The notes: generated by a model from the letters alone, not told the origin. A DNA stretch of 64,000 bases from Sphingomicrobium arenosum (GCF_026157085.1 NZ_JANPVN010000001.1:1612001-1676000); one strand, 5' to 3'. Positions 43,612 to 53,378 are shown, counted from the first letter of the stretch. Numbers and translations: made by a program.

Positions 43612-44808
43612 TTGCGCGTCGTCATGAAGTTCGGAGGCACGTCGATGGCGGGGATCGAACGGATCCGCCATGTCGCGCGTCTCGTCGAACGGCAGGCGGC
43701 GGACGACACGCAGACCTGCGTCGTCGTCTCCGCCATGGCGGGCGAGACCGACCGCCTCGTGCAATTCTGCAAGGAAGCCGCCGCGCATCACGACCCGCGC
43801 GAATATGATGTCGTCGTCGCCTCTGGCGAACAGGTGACCGCGGGCCTCCTCGCCATGACGCTCCAGAACAAGGGCCATGATGCGCGCAGCTTCATGGGCT
43901 GGCAGCTGCTCGAGGCCTCGGGCGTCCACGGCAACGCCCGCGTCGAGAAGATCGAGAGCGGTGCCTTGGACGGCGCGCTGCTCGCGGGCACCATTGCCGT
44001 CATCCCGGGATTCCAGGGCCGGACCGAGGACGGGCGCATCGCCACCCTCGGGCGCGGCGGCTCGGACACCAGCGCGGTCGCCATCGCGGCGGGGCTGAAC
44101 GCCGACCGCTGCGACATCTACACCGACGTCACCGGCGTCTACACCACCGATCCGCGCATCGAACCGACCGCGCGCAAGTTGGAAGCGGTCGGCGCCGAGG
44201 AAATGCTCGAGCTGGCGGGCGCGGGCGCGAAGGTGCTGCAGGTCCGCTCGGTTGGCCTCGCCATCCGCGAGGATATGCCGCTCATGGTCCGCTCGGCCTT
44301 CGAGGACGAACCGGGCACCACCATCATCACCAATTGGGAAGAGACGACCATGGAACGCATCGCCATCTCGGGCATCGCCGCCGATCGCGGCGAAGCACTG
44401 GTGAAGCTCGAAGCCAAGGACAAGCCCGGCCGTCTCGCCGCCGCGCTGCGTGCACTAGCCGCCGAAGGCCTTTCGGTCGACATGGTCGCGCAAGGCTCTG
44501 ACAGCCTGCACTTCACCGTGCCCAAGACCAATCTTTCGCGCGCCCTCAAGGCCCTTGAAGGCGCGAAGGGTGCCATCGGCCATACCGCCGTCACCAGCGA
44601 CGACAATGTTGCCAAGGTCAGCGTCGTCGGCGTGGGCATCCGCTCCAATCCCGAGCTTGCCGCCATGGTCTTCGACGTGCTCGCCGACCGACAGGTGCCG
44701 CTGCTCGCGGCAACGCTATCCGAACTCAAGGCCAGCGCGCTGGTGCCCGACGACCAGGTCGACGTGGCCGTCCGCGCATTGCACGCCGCATTCGAATTGG
44801 GGGAATAA
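43612..44808 (+). CDS. lysC: Aspartate kinase
   Basis: Aspartokinase phosphorylates aspartate as the first step to lysine, threonine and methionine. It has 398 residues from TTG at 43612, which has GGAG six bases upstream (the ATG at 43624 would remove four residues). The kinase domain has VMKFGGTSM, and GRGGSDTSAVAIAA and YTDVTGVYTTDPRI form the aspartate and ATP sites. Two ACT domains follow (from about 265), the usual feedback sites. It is four bases upstream of the nitronate monooxygenase gene. Confidence 0.95.
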   Translation: MRVVMKFGGTSMAGIERIRHVARLVERQAADDTQTCVVVSAMAGETDRLVQFCKEAAAHHDPREYDVVVASGEQVTAGLLAMTLQNKGHDARSFMGWQLLEASGVHGNARVEKIESGALDGALLAGTIAVIPGFQGRTEDGRIATLGRGGSDTSAVAIAAGLNADRCDIYTDVTGVYTTDPRIEPTARKLEAVGAEEMLELAGAGAKVLQVRSVGLAIREDMPLMVRSAFEDEPGTTIITNWEETTMERIAISGIAADRGEALVKLEAKDKPGRLAAALRALAAEGLSVDMVAQGSDSLHFTVPKTNLSRALKALEGAKGAIGHTAVTSDDNVAKVSVVGVGIRSNPELAAMVFDVLADRQVPLLAATLSELKASALVPDDQVDVAVRALHAAFELGE

Positions 44809-44812
44809 TCAC

Positions 44813-45823
44813 ATGAGCCACGACAAGCTCGATCGACTGATGCACCGCGGCACCGAGTTCCTCGGCACCCGCTACGCCATCCTCGGCGGCGCGATGAGCT
44901 GGATCTCGGAGCGCAACCTCGTCTCCGCCATCTCCAACGCCGGCGGCTTCGGCGTCATCGCTTGCGGCGCCATGCCGCCCGAACTCTTGGACAAGGAAAT
45001 CGCCGCCACCAAGGCGATGACTGACAAGCCGTTCGGCGTGAACCTCATCACCATGCACCCGCAGATCGACGATCTTATCGATATCTGCGCCAACCACGAG
45101 GTCGGTCACGTCGTCCTCGCGGGCGGGCTCCCTTCGGGCAAGTCGATCGACCGCATCAAGCAATCGGGCGCCAAGCTCATCGCCTTCGCCCCCGCGCTCG
45201 CGCTGGCGAAGAAGCTCAAGCGCTCGGGCGTCGACGCGCTCGTCGTCGAGGGCATGGAAGCGGGTGGCCACATCGGCCCCGTCTCCACCAGCGTGCTCGC
45301 TCAAGAAATCCTGCCCCATGTCGCCGCCGACATGCCGGTCTTCGTCGCGGGCGGCATCGGCCGCGGTGAGGCCATCGCCGCCTATCTCGAAATGGGCGCG
45401 GTCGGCGTCCAGCTCGGCACCCGCTTCGTCTGCGCGACCGAATGCATCGCGCATGAGAATTTCAAGAAGATGTTCCTGCGCGCCTCGGCCCGCGACGCCA
45501 TCCCCAGCGTCCAGATCGACCCGCGCCTGCCGGTCATCCCTGTGCGCGCGCTCAAGAATCGCGAGACCGAGAATTTCACCGCCAAGCAGCGCGAAGTCGC
45601 CGCCAAACTCGACTCGGGCGAAGTCGAAATGGCCGAAGCCCAGCTTCAGATCGAACATTATTGGGCAGGCGCTTTGAAGCGCGCGGTCATCGACGGCGAC
45701 GTCGAGAGCGGCAGCGTGATGGCCGGCCAGTCGGTCGGCATGGTCAAGCGCGAGGAACCCGTCGCCGACATCATCACCGAACTGGTCGACGAAGCCGCCG
45801 CCGCCCTCTCCAACCGCGGCTAG
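44813..45823 (+). CDS. NAD(P)H-dependent flavin oxidoreductase / nitronate monooxygenase
   Basis: This FMN-dependent TIM-barrel enzyme of the 2-nitropropane dioxygenase/FabK family has 336 residues. Key segments are GGAMSWISERNLVSAISNAG, VEGMEAGGHIGP with the phosphate-binding region, and FVAGGIGRGEAIAAYL. Members oxidise alkyl nitronates or reduce enoyl-ACP; which applies here is unknown. The 4-bp gap after lysC suggests co-transcription, although no pathway link is obvious. Confidence 0.88.
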   Translation: MSHDKLDRLMHRGTEFLGTRYAILGGAMSWISERNLVSAISNAGGFGVIACGAMPPELLDKEIAATKAMTDKPFGVNLITMHPQIDDLIDICANHEVGHVVLAGGLPSGKSIDRIKQSGAKLIAFAPALALAKKLKRSGVDALVVEGMEAGGHIGPVSTSVLAQEILPHVAADMPVFVAGGIGRGEAIAAYLEMGAVGVQLGTRFVCATECIAHENFKKMFLRASARDAIPSVQIDPRLPVIPVRALKNRETENFTAKQREVAAKLDSGEVEMAEAQLQIEHYWAGALKRAVIDGDVESGSVMAGQSVGMVKREEPVADIITELVDEAAAALSNRG

Positions 45824-45849
45824 TCGACGCTCTCATCGCGCCGACCGCC

Positions 45850-45932
45850 GTTGGTCGAACGACAAGCATGTTTGGTCGAAACATCGCCGATGGCACTTGC
45901 CGTCCTCCCTTCCTGCTTGTCGGGTAACCGAC
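45850..45932 (+). promoter_or_regulatory. Paired palindromes upstream of the beta-lactamase-fold gene
   Basis: GTTGGTCGAAC (45850-45860) and GTTTGGTCGAAAC (45870-45882) share a GGTCG core with inverted arms. Their centres are 21 bp apart, two helical turns, as expected for two bound dimers on one face. A third perfect repeat, GTCGG GTAA CCGAC (45919-45932), lies just before the AGGGGGA ribosome-binding site. An operator is plausible, but no regulator gene adjoins. Confidence 0.4.
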
Positions 45933-45945
45933 GAAGGGGGACGCG

Positions 45946-47211
45946 ATGCTTCTCGAACTGATCATGTCGAACCTATTGCTTGCCGCAACAACCGCGCAGG
46001 CGAGCGCCCCCGCGCCTGCTTCCGTCGCGACCCAAGTGCGACACGACTGGCTCCCCGACACTCGCGAGGAAGCCGCCATCGCCGCGCTCCTCGAACGCCA
46101 CCGTGTCCCCGGCGCCCAGATTGCCGTGCTCGAGGCTGGCGAGGTCGTCTACCGAGGCGCATTCGGCGTTCGCGACGTGGACAGTGGCGAGCCGGTCACC
46201 CATGACACGCTCTTCCAGGCCGCCTCGCTCAACAAGCCGGTCTTTTCCTACGCCGTGCTCCAGCTCGTCGCGCAAGGCCGCCTCGGCCTCGACGACCGTC
46301 TCGCCGACTATGTCGTCCCCGAGGACTTTCCGGAGCATCCCTGGTTGAAGCTTGTCACCGTGCGTCACGTCCTCACGCACCGCAGCGGGCTGCCCAACTG
46401 GCGCGGCAATGGCGAGAATGCCGAGCGCGACCTCATTCCCAAGGCGCCGCCCGGCAGCGTGGAGCGCTATTCGGGCGAAGCCTTCCTCTGGCTCCAGCAG
46501 GTCGTCGAGTTCATCACCGACAAGAGCATCGACGCGCACCTGCAGGAAGCTGTCTTCGCGCCGCATGGCATCGCCGCCTACGAGGGCTGGCGTCCCGAGA
46601 TCGAACCGCGGCTCGCCTCGGGCCACCGCGTGGACGATGACGGCAAGATCGTGGTCGCCTCGCGTTTCGGCACGCAGTTCGGCCCGTCGATGGCCGCGCT
46701 CGAAGAGCGGTCCGGGCGCCCCATCGAAAGCTGGCGCTATGGCGAATGGAAGAGCGCGCTGCGGCTGGTCTATCCGGCCTCGCCGACACACCAACGAAAC
46801 AGCCGCGCGGTGATGAGCCAGCCCGCCGTGCTCGACGCCGCCGTCGCCGGCTCGCTGCGCACCAGCGCCAGCGACTATGCCCGCTTCATGGCCTTGCTCA
46901 TGCCCCATGAAGAGCTCAACGACGGCCGCCTTCCCGAAGGCTGGCGCAATCTCATGATGACCCCGCAGTTTGCGCGCCCACACGAACATGCCGACCTGCC
47001 GATGGGGATGGGACTGTTCGTCGAGACGAGTGGCCCGCGCAGCTTCTTCTACCACGGCGGCAACAATGGCGGCCGGTTCCAGAGCTTCATGTATGGAGAG
47101 GCGGCGACCGGGCGCGGCATCGTCGTCTTCACCAACGGCCCGGGTGGTTACGACTTTTACGCCGATGTCCTCGACCTGCTGCTCGACGTGCGCTCGATCG
47201 CCTACCGCTAG
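45946..47211 (+). CDS. Exported serine hydrolase, class-C beta-lactamase family
   Basis: This is a periplasmic serine hydrolase of the beta-lactamase/transpeptidase-like fold, with 421 residues and a signal peptide (about 1-22). Ser-x-x-Lys is ASLNKPVF, the second motif region is RYSGEAF (Tyr-Ser-Gly rather than Tyr-x-Asn), and HGGNNGG is the late motif. Enzymes of this group include AmpC, DD-peptidases and esterases; the Tyr-Ser-Gly form and the lack of other AmpC hallmarks leave the activity open. AGGGGGA precedes the ATG. Confidence 0.85.
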   Translation: MLLELIMSNLLLAATTAQASAPAPASVATQVRHDWLPDTREEAAIAALLERHRVPGAQIAVLEAGEVVYRGAFGVRDVDSGEPVTHDTLFQAASLNKPVFSYAVLQLVAQGRLGLDDRLADYVVPEDFPEHPWLKLVTVRHVLTHRSGLPNWRGNGENAERDLIPKAPPGSVERYSGEAFLWLQQVVEFITDKSIDAHLQEAVFAPHGIAAYEGWRPEIEPRLASGHRVDDDGKIVVASRFGTQFGPSMAALEERSGRPIESWRYGEWKSALRLVYPASPTHQRNSRAVMSQPAVLDAAVAGSLRTSASDYARFMALLMPHEELNDGRLPEGWRNLMMTPQFARPHEHADLPMGMGLFVETSGPRSFFYHGGNNGGRFQSFMYGEAATGRGIVVFTNGPGGYDFYADVLDLLLDVRSIAYR

Positions 47212-47238
47212 GCCGCCATCCCCGTCGGATCCTTCGCC

Positions 47239-47790
47239 TCAGGCCGACGGCAATTGCGCCAGACAGGCGGCGAGGCGCGGCATCATGACCCGTTCCTGCT
47301 CGATCCGCTCGGCGAGATGGCCGATCAGCGCGCGCATGTCGTGGCGAAAGCCGGGAAGGTTCTCGAGCGCGCTGCCCGCATCGCCATAGCGCCCGGCAAA
47401 GCGTTCGAGCTGTTCGCTTATCGCGTCGCATTCCGCCGCCCGCGCCCGGGCCAACCGCGCCAGCGCCGCATCGCCGCGCTCCATGATCGCCGCCCCCGTC
47501 ATCCGCTCGGCCCGTGCCAGCTGGAGGCGCAGCAGCGTCAGCAAGCGCGACAGGCGCATGCCCAACAGATGCGCGTCCTGATCCGACAGGAAATGGTCGA
47601 CCGCCTCGAGCAATTCGCCCGAAAGGTGTTCGAGCGCTTCGGCATGGGAGGGCATGGCCGCCGCCCCGATCGCGGCGCTGTCCGCCCTATCGGAACCCGG
47701 CTCCCCGTCCCCGCCCCCGTCCGCCGATGCCGCATCGGGCACCACGGCCTCCCGCGGTGCGACGATGGCGGGTGGGAAATGGAAACTCAT
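47239..47790 (-). CDS. Alpha-helical protein, possibly hemerythrin-like
   Basis: This 183-residue protein begins at the ATG at 47790 with AGGGAG six bases upstream. Residues about 50-180 are almost entirely helical and can form a four-helix bundle (ALEHLSGELLEAVDHFLSDQ, RLLTLLRLQLARAERM). Scattered His and Glu (HAEALEHL, DQDAHLL, GHLAERIEQE) would fit a hemerythrin-type di-iron bundle, but the canonical motif is not clear. It is divergent from ptsP, which suggests shared control at most. Confidence 0.55.
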   Translation of the reverse strand: MSFHFPPAIVAPREAVVPDAASADGGGDGEPGSDRADSAAIGAAAMPSHAEALEHLSGELLEAVDHFLSDQDAHLLGMRLSRLLTLLRLQLARAERMTGAAIMERGDAALARLARARAAECDAISEQLERFAGRYGDAGSALENLPGFRHDMRALIGHLAERIEQERVMMPRLAACLAQLPSA

Positions 47791-47920
47791 CGGCGACTCC
47801 CTCGTCTCGGCGCTGCCTCTCTGCCCTCGCCCGGCCCCGCCGCGCCAGCCGCAAAGCCTCCGTTGCGGACCTAAAAAGCGTCGCTTTCCTCGGCCCCGCC
47901 GACCTGCTAGCCCTTGGCCC

Positions 47921-50182
47921 ATGGTCGAAAGCGCCGCCATCGCCGCCCGCGAAATCCTCACAGGGCTCCACGCCGTCATGGCCGCGCGCGGCAGCGCGCA
48001 GGCCAAGCTCGACAAGGTCGTCGACATCATCGCCGAGGCGATGGAGAGCGAGGTCTGCTCGATCTACGTCCTGAAAGAAGGCCATCTCGAGCTATTCGCC
48101 ACCCACGGCCTCAACCGCGAGGCGGTGCACAAGACCCGTCTCGAAATGGGCGAAGGTCTCGTGGGCACCATTGCCGAGCAAATGCTGATCCTCAACCTCG
48201 AGGAAGCCAGCCGCCACCCGCAATTCGCCTTCCGCCCCGAAACGGGCGAAGAACATTTTCACAGCTTCGCAGGCATTCCGATCGTGCGCCGCGAGACGCC
48301 GATCGGCGTGCTCACCGTCCAGCATGAAGACAGCCGCAAATATCTCGAGGTCGAGATCGAGGCCTTGCAGACCGTCGCCATGGTGCTGTCCGAACTGCTC
48401 GCCTCCGCCGGGCTCGCTGACGGCACCAAGGGCCGCGCCCGCGACACCGGGAGCCAGGCGCTCGCGGGCCTGAAGCTCGTCACCGGCATGGCCCGCGGCC
48501 GCGCCGTCTTCCACCAGCCCAAGGTCACCGTCGAGCATACCGTCGCCGAGGATATCGAGGCCGAGCGCGCGCGCGTCTATTCGGCCTTCCGCAAGATGCG
48601 CGAGCAGATCGACAACAATATCCGCGATGCCGAATTCGGGGTGGGCGGCGAGCATCACGAGGTGCTCGAGACCTACAAGATGTTCGCCTATGACGAGGGC
48701 TGGAGCCGCCGCATCAACGAGGCGATCGACAGCGGACTCACCGCCGAGGCCGCGATCGAGCGCGTCCAGCAGCGCACTCGGGCGCGAATGCAGGAAATCG
48801 ACGATCCGCTTTTGAAAGAGCGGATGCACGACCTCGAGGATCTGTCGAACCGCCTCCTGCGCATCGTCTCGGGCAAGCTCGGTACCGCGGCCAGCCAAGG
48901 CTTGCAGGAAGACACCATCCTCATCGCCCGCAACCTGGGCCCCGCCGAACTGCTCGACTATGACAAGCGCCGCCTGAAGGGCATCGTCCTTCAGGAAGGC
49001 TCGCTCACTGCCCATGTCACCATCGTCGCGCGCGCCATGGGCGTGCCGATGCTCGGCAAGGTCGAGGACATCCGCCATATCGCCGCCGAGGGCGATGAAA
49101 TCCTGCTCGACGGCGATCATGGCACGCTCGTCGTGCGCCCCGAACCGCGCGAGCGCGACCAGTTCGACCAGTCGATGGCGACCACGCAGGCGCGCCGCGC
49201 CGAATTCGCCGCCAACCTGTCCAAGCCCGCGCAGACGCTCGATGGCCTGGCCGTCGAGCTGATGGTCAATGCCGGGCTCGCCGAGGATGCCGACCATTTG
49301 GATGCCGTGGGCGCCGAGGGCATCGGCCTGTTCCGCACCGAATTCCAATTCCTCGTCGCCGCCACCCTGCCGGGGCGCGAATCGCAATATAAGCTCTACA
49401 AGTCGGTGCTGCAGGCAGCCGGCGACAAGCCCGTCGTGTTCCGCACCATCGACATCGGCGGCGACAAGGCGCTGCCCTATCTCGACGAGAAGGACGAGGC
49501 CGAAAATCCCGCCATGGGCTGGCGCGCGCTGCGCCTCTCGCTCGATCGCCAAGCGCTGATGAAGGCGCAGGCCCGCGCCCTCATCGAGGCGGCGGCCGGA
49601 CGCCACCTCAAGGTCATGTTTCCCATGGTCTCAGAACCATGGGAATATGAAGAGGCGCGCGCCCTGTTCGAGGACCAGATCGCCTGGCTGCGCGGCCAGA
49701 AGCGTTTTCTGCCCACGGTCGTCGAATATGGCGCCATGCTCGAGGTGCCCGCACTCGCCGAGATGCTCGACCAGCTGCTGCCGCGCCTCGACTTCCTGTC
49801 GATCGGCACCAACGACCTCACCCAATTCCTCTTCGCCGCCGATCGCGGTGACCCGCGCCTTGCCGACCGCTACGACTGGCTCAGCCCCGCGATCCTGCGC
49901 TTCCTCAAGCGCATTATCGCGCAGTGCGATGCGGCCGAGACGCCGGTGCGCATCTGCGGCGAGATGGGGGGGCGCACGCTGGAGGCGATGGCATTGCTCG
50001 GGCTTGGCCTCCGACGTTTCTCGATCACACCGGCGGCCGTCGGGCCGCTCAAGGCGATGATCCGGTCGCTCGACGTCGCCAAGGTCGCCGAGCAGATGGA
50101 CGAGTTGCTCGCCAACCCGCCCCGCGACATGCGCCGTGCGCTGGCGAGCTGGGCACGCGAGACGGGGGTGATCCTCGACTGA
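47921..50182 (+). CDS. ptsP: Phosphoenolpyruvate-protein phosphotransferase PtsP (EI-Ntr)
   Basis: PtsP transfers phosphate from PEP to NPr in the nitrogen-related phosphotransferase relay. It has 753 residues. An N-terminal GAF domain (about 20-160, GHLELFATHGLNREAVHKTR) is followed by the PEP-utilising N-terminal and mobile domains. The phospho-His lies in SLTAHVTIVARAMGVP, and the TIM-barrel C-terminal domain carries RTEFQFL and IGTNDLTQFLFAADR. The ATG at 47921 fits the GAF start. NPr and EIIA-Ntr genes are not in the window. Confidence 0.94.
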   Translation: MVESAAIAAREILTGLHAVMAARGSAQAKLDKVVDIIAEAMESEVCSIYVLKEGHLELFATHGLNREAVHKTRLEMGEGLVGTIAEQMLILNLEEASRHPQFAFRPETGEEHFHSFAGIPIVRRETPIGVLTVQHEDSRKYLEVEIEALQTVAMVLSELLASAGLADGTKGRARDTGSQALAGLKLVTGMARGRAVFHQPKVTVEHTVAEDIEAERARVYSAFRKMREQIDNNIRDAEFGVGGEHHEVLETYKMFAYDEGWSRRINEAIDSGLTAEAAIERVQQRTRARMQEIDDPLLKERMHDLEDLSNRLLRIVSGKLGTAASQGLQEDTILIARNLGPAELLDYDKRRLKGIVLQEGSLTAHVTIVARAMGVPMLGKVEDIRHIAAEGDEILLDGDHGTLVVRPEPRERDQFDQSMATTQARRAEFAANLSKPAQTLDGLAVELMVNAGLAEDADHLDAVGAEGIGLFRTEFQFLVAATLPGRESQYKLYKSVLQAAGDKPVVFRTIDIGGDKALPYLDEKDEAENPAMGWRALRLSLDRQALMKAQARALIEAAAGRHLKVMFPMVSEPWEYEEARALFEDQIAWLRGQKRFLPTVVEYGAMLEVPALAEMLDQLLPRLDFLSIGTNDLTQFLFAADRGDPRLADRYDWLSPAILRFLKRIIAQCDAAETPVRICGEMGGRTLEAMALLGLGLRRFSITPAAVGPLKAMIRSLDVAKVAEQMDELLANPPRDMRRALASWARETGVILD

Positions 50183-50254
50183 AGGCGCGCCGCGCATGAC
50201 GGTTGACAAGGCCTTGGAAACCGCCTTGTTTCTCGAGAAACCGGGACCCAGGGG

Positions 50255-51343
50255 ATGAACAGCATGGACGAGGCTGAAGACGGCATCATCGAGGAAGAGG
50301 CGGGCACGCCCATCGGCGAGCAGTTGCGCGCCGCGCGCGAGGAAAAAGGCCTCAGCCTCGAGCAGCTCGCCAGCCAGAGCCGCATCCCCCAGCGGCACCT
50401 TGAAAATCTCGAAGCGAACAACTGGTCCAAGCTCCCCGCCGCCACCTATACGGTCGGCTTCGCCAAGACCTATGCCGATGCCGTCGGATTGGACCGCGCG
50501 GCCGTCGCCGAGCATGTCCGCCACGAAATGGGCGCGTGGCAGCCGCCGCAGAGCCATGTCGGCGTCTATGAGGTCGCCGATAGTTCGGGTGGGATGCCGC
50601 GCTGGGTCATCATCGCCGCCGCGATCGCGGTCATCGGCGCGGTCCTCCTGTTCAGCTGGATGAACGACCGCCGCCTCGCCGCCGAGGAAGAGGCCGCCGG
50701 GGCCAGCGCAGAGGTGCCCGAGGAGACCGCGCCCGCGATCGCCGCGCCCGATCTCGCCGACGGTCCCGTGCGCCTCGCCGCGACCGACGAGGTGTGGCTG
50801 CGCGTGATGGACGGCGACACCCAATTGTTCGAAGGGCTGATGAGCGCGGGCGATGATTTCCTCATCCCCGACGATGCTGTCGCCCCGATGCTCGAGACCG
50901 CGCGTCCGGAGGCGCTCGAGGTCACCGTCGGCGACACGCGGATCGTCCAGCTCGGCCCCGACAGCGAACGCATCAGCGACATTTCGCTGCTCGGCGAAGA
51001 CCTCGTCGAGCGCGGTACCCGCGAAGCGGCGACGACCGGCGCGGCGGCGACGTCGGCCGACACGCCCGCCACCCGCACCCCGTCTCGCACCACGCGTTCG
51101 ACGGGACGCGCCGCGACGTTGTCGCGCGAGGCCGCTCCGCCGCCGGGTCGCTCGACCCCGCCGCCCCCGCCGCCGCGCGAGCGGGTGACGACCCCTGCGG
51201 CGACCCAGCCCGCCACCACCCCTGAAGCGGCGCCCCCGCCTGCCAGCCCCGCGCCGACCCCGGCGCCCACCGAGCCGCCGCCGCCCGCTGCCGACGAGAG
51301 CGATGGCAATGGCACGGGCGGCAGCGGCCTTACCGGCGCCTAG
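50255..51343 (+). CDS. rodZ: RodZ-like HTH membrane protein
   Basis: RodZ links the MreB cytoskeleton to the cell wall machinery. The 362-residue protein has an N-terminal HTH domain (about 18-85, QLRAAREEKGLSLEQLASQS). A transmembrane helix (about 112-134) and a periplasmic domain (about 165-250, VRLAATDEVWLRVMDGDTQL) resembling DUF4115 follow, with a Pro-rich tail of about 100 residues. The start is the ATG at 50255 or the one at 50264; the latter is better spaced from AGGGG. It is downstream of ptsP, with CpoB, TilS and FtsH following. Confidence 0.88.
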   Translation: MNSMDEAEDGIIEEEAGTPIGEQLRAAREEKGLSLEQLASQSRIPQRHLENLEANNWSKLPAATYTVGFAKTYADAVGLDRAAVAEHVRHEMGAWQPPQSHVGVYEVADSSGGMPRWVIIAAAIAVIGAVLLFSWMNDRRLAAEEEAAGASAEVPEETAPAIAAPDLADGPVRLAATDEVWLRVMDGDTQLFEGLMSAGDDFLIPDDAVAPMLETARPEALEVTVGDTRIVQLGPDSERISDISLLGEDLVERGTREAATTGAAATSADTPATRTPSRTTRSTGRAATLSREAAPPPGRSTPPPPPPRERVTTPAATQPATTPEAAPPPASPAPTPAPTEPPPPAADESDGNGTGGSGLTGA

Positions 51344-51417
51344 TTCATCGACGCGAAAGGCGCGCCCTGCGAGCCTGTCGCTCCCGGATCCCATTTATCA
51401 CCAGAGAAATCATCTCC

Positions 51418-52326
51418 ATGCAGCGTTTCTTCCTCAGCCTTCTCGCCGTCCTCCTCATCGCCCAGCCCGCTTACGCGCAGGACAGCGACCGCGCCCGCGA
51501 GCGCGAGAATCGCGACCGTATCGAACGGCTCGAACGCCAGGTGCGCCAGGTCCAGAAGCGCGTCTATCCCGATGGGCGCCCCGCCGACACCGCCGGCTAT
51601 TATGACGAACCCGTCGCCACGAGGCAGTCGGTCGACATCATGACCGGGCGGGTCGAGGCGCTCGAACGCCAGATGACCACGCTCGTTCGCCAGTCGGAGG
51701 AGGCGCAATATCGTCTCGGCCAGATGGAGGCCGAGATCGCCCGCCTGCGCGCCACCGTCGAGGAATTGCGCGCCGCCCCCCCGCCCGCCGCGCCGCAGCC
51801 GGTGGTCGAGACCCGCGTCGCCCCCGACGACGGCCTCACCGATGAAGGGGACGATGAGATGGACGCGCCCGCGACCCGCGTCGCCGAAACGCGCCCCGTC
51901 GCGGTCATCCCGATCACCGACCCCGCACGTCTCGCCGACGGCGAAGAGGCCTATAATGTAGGCTTCCGCCTGTGGGACGCGGGCGACAACAATGGTGCGA
52001 TCCGCCAGCTCGACGCGATGATCGAGCAATATCCCGGCCATCCCAAGGTGAGCTGGGCACGCAACCTGAAGGGCCGCGCGCTGCTCGACGCCAATCGCCT
52101 GCGCGAAGCGGCCGAGGTGCTGCTCGACAATTATCGGTCTGACAGCGAGGGCGAGCGCGCCGCCGACAGCCTCTATTTCCTCGGCCAGGCGCTGATGCGC
52201 CTCGACCAGCCGGGACAGGCCTGTCGCGTCTATGACGAGCTTGAGACCGTCTACGGCAATGGCATGCGCGCCTATATCGCCGAGCGGCTCCCCGCCGCCA
52301 TGGCCGCCGCGCGCTGCGACGGCTGA
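51418..52326 (+). CDS. cpoB: Cell division coordinator CpoB (YbgF, Tol-Pal associated)
   Basis: CpoB is a periplasmic protein that coordinates peptidoglycan synthesis with outer-membrane constriction through the Tol system. It has 302 residues with a signal peptide (about 1-20, AYAQ). A coiled-coil stretch (about 25-120, QVRQVQKRV) leads to TPR-like repeats (about 170-295, AYNVGFRLWDAGDNNGAIRQ). Tol-Pal genes are not adjacent; here it lies between rodZ and tilS, nine bases before the latter. Confidence 0.88.
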   Translation: MQRFFLSLLAVLLIAQPAYAQDSDRARERENRDRIERLERQVRQVQKRVYPDGRPADTAGYYDEPVATRQSVDIMTGRVEALERQMTTLVRQSEEAQYRLGQMEAEIARLRATVEELRAAPPPAAPQPVVETRVAPDDGLTDEGDDEMDAPATRVAETRPVAVIPITDPARLADGEEAYNVGFRLWDAGDNNGAIRQLDAMIEQYPGHPKVSWARNLKGRALLDANRLREAAEVLLDNYRSDSEGERAADSLYFLGQALMRLDQPGQACRVYDELETVYGNGMRAYIAERLPAAMAAARCDG

Positions 52327-52334
52327 CGACCCGC

Positions 52335-53378
52335 ATGACCGCCACGCCCGCCGCCCCCGCGCCCGAACAGGTCGAGCGCTTCAGAAAAGCCATGCGCGGA
52401 CTTTTGGGGCCGCGCCAGCGGCTCGGGGTGGCGGTCTCGGGCGGGGCCGACAGCCTCGCGTTGCTGCTGCTCGCCCATGCCGCCTTCCCCGGGCGCGTCG
52501 CCGCCGCGAGCGTCGATCACCAATTGCGCCCCGAGGCGCGCGGCGAATGCGAGATGGTCACCGACATCTGCGCCCGCATGGGCGTACCGCACGAAATCCT
52601 CACCGTCGGTTGGGGCCGCAAGCCCAGCGCCAACCTCCAGGCGCAGGCGCGCGTCCACCGCCTTCTCCTGCTGCGCCACTGGGCGCGTGCGGAAAAGATC
52701 GCCGCGATCGCCACCGGGCACCATGCCGACGACCAGGCCGAGACCCTGCTGATGCGCCTCGCGCGCGGGGCGGGGATCAGCGGCCTGTCGGGCGCGCGCC
52801 GCTCGCGCGAGATCGAGCCCGGCATCCGGCTCGTCCGACCGCTCCTCATGTGGCGCCGCGACACGCTCGCCGCCATTGCCGCCGACGCCGGGCTGACCCC
52901 GGTCGACGATCCCACCAACCGCGACCCCGCGCATGATCGCAGCCGCATGCGCGCCGCCATCGAGGCGGCCGAGCTGGGCGGCGACATCAATCGGATCGCG
53001 GCCTCGGCCGGCCATCTCGCCGACGCCGACGTGGCGCTCGACTGGATGGCCGACGGGCTTGCCGACATTCGCCTCAAGACCGACGAGCGCGGCCTGCGCC
53101 TCGACCCCGAGGGCCTGCCCTACGAGATCCAGCGCCGCCTGCTCCTGCGCCTCTATGAGCGGATGAAGCGCCGTCCTCCGCGCGGGCCCGAGCTCACCCG
53201 CCTCATCACCATGCTGGGCGCGGGCAAGGTCGCCACCTTGGGCGGGCTGCGCTTCCATGCCGATGCGGGCCACTGGGTCGCCACCCGTCCCGCGCCGCGC
53301 AAGGCGGGCGAGGGCGTCAAGCAAACCGCCGCCGACCCCGCCGCGAGCGATCTGGGCGAAATTCTCGACCTCGACTGA
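52335..53378 (+). CDS. tilS: tRNA(Ile)-lysidine synthetase
   Basis: TilS attaches lysine to C34 of the CAU-anticodon tRNA-Ile, allowing it to read AUA. It has 347 residues. The PP-loop is AVSGGADSLALLLL near residue 36, and GHHADDQAETLLMRLARG follows. The C-terminal domain is short, as in many alphaproteobacteria. It sits 105 nt upstream of ftsH, a conserved arrangement. Confidence 0.94.
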   Translation: MTATPAAPAPEQVERFRKAMRGLLGPRQRLGVAVSGGADSLALLLLAHAAFPGRVAAASVDHQLRPEARGECEMVTDICARMGVPHEILTVGWGRKPSANLQAQARVHRLLLLRHWARAEKIAAIATGHHADDQAETLLMRLARGAGISGLSGARRSREIEPGIRLVRPLLMWRRDTLAAIAADAGLTPVDDPTNRDPAHDRSRMRAAIEAAELGGDINRIAASAGHLADADVALDWMADGLADIRLKTDERGLRLDPEGLPYEIQRRLLLRLYERMKRRPPRGPELTRLITMLGAGKVATLGGLRFHADAGHWVATRPAPRKAGEGVKQTAADPAASDLGEILDLD

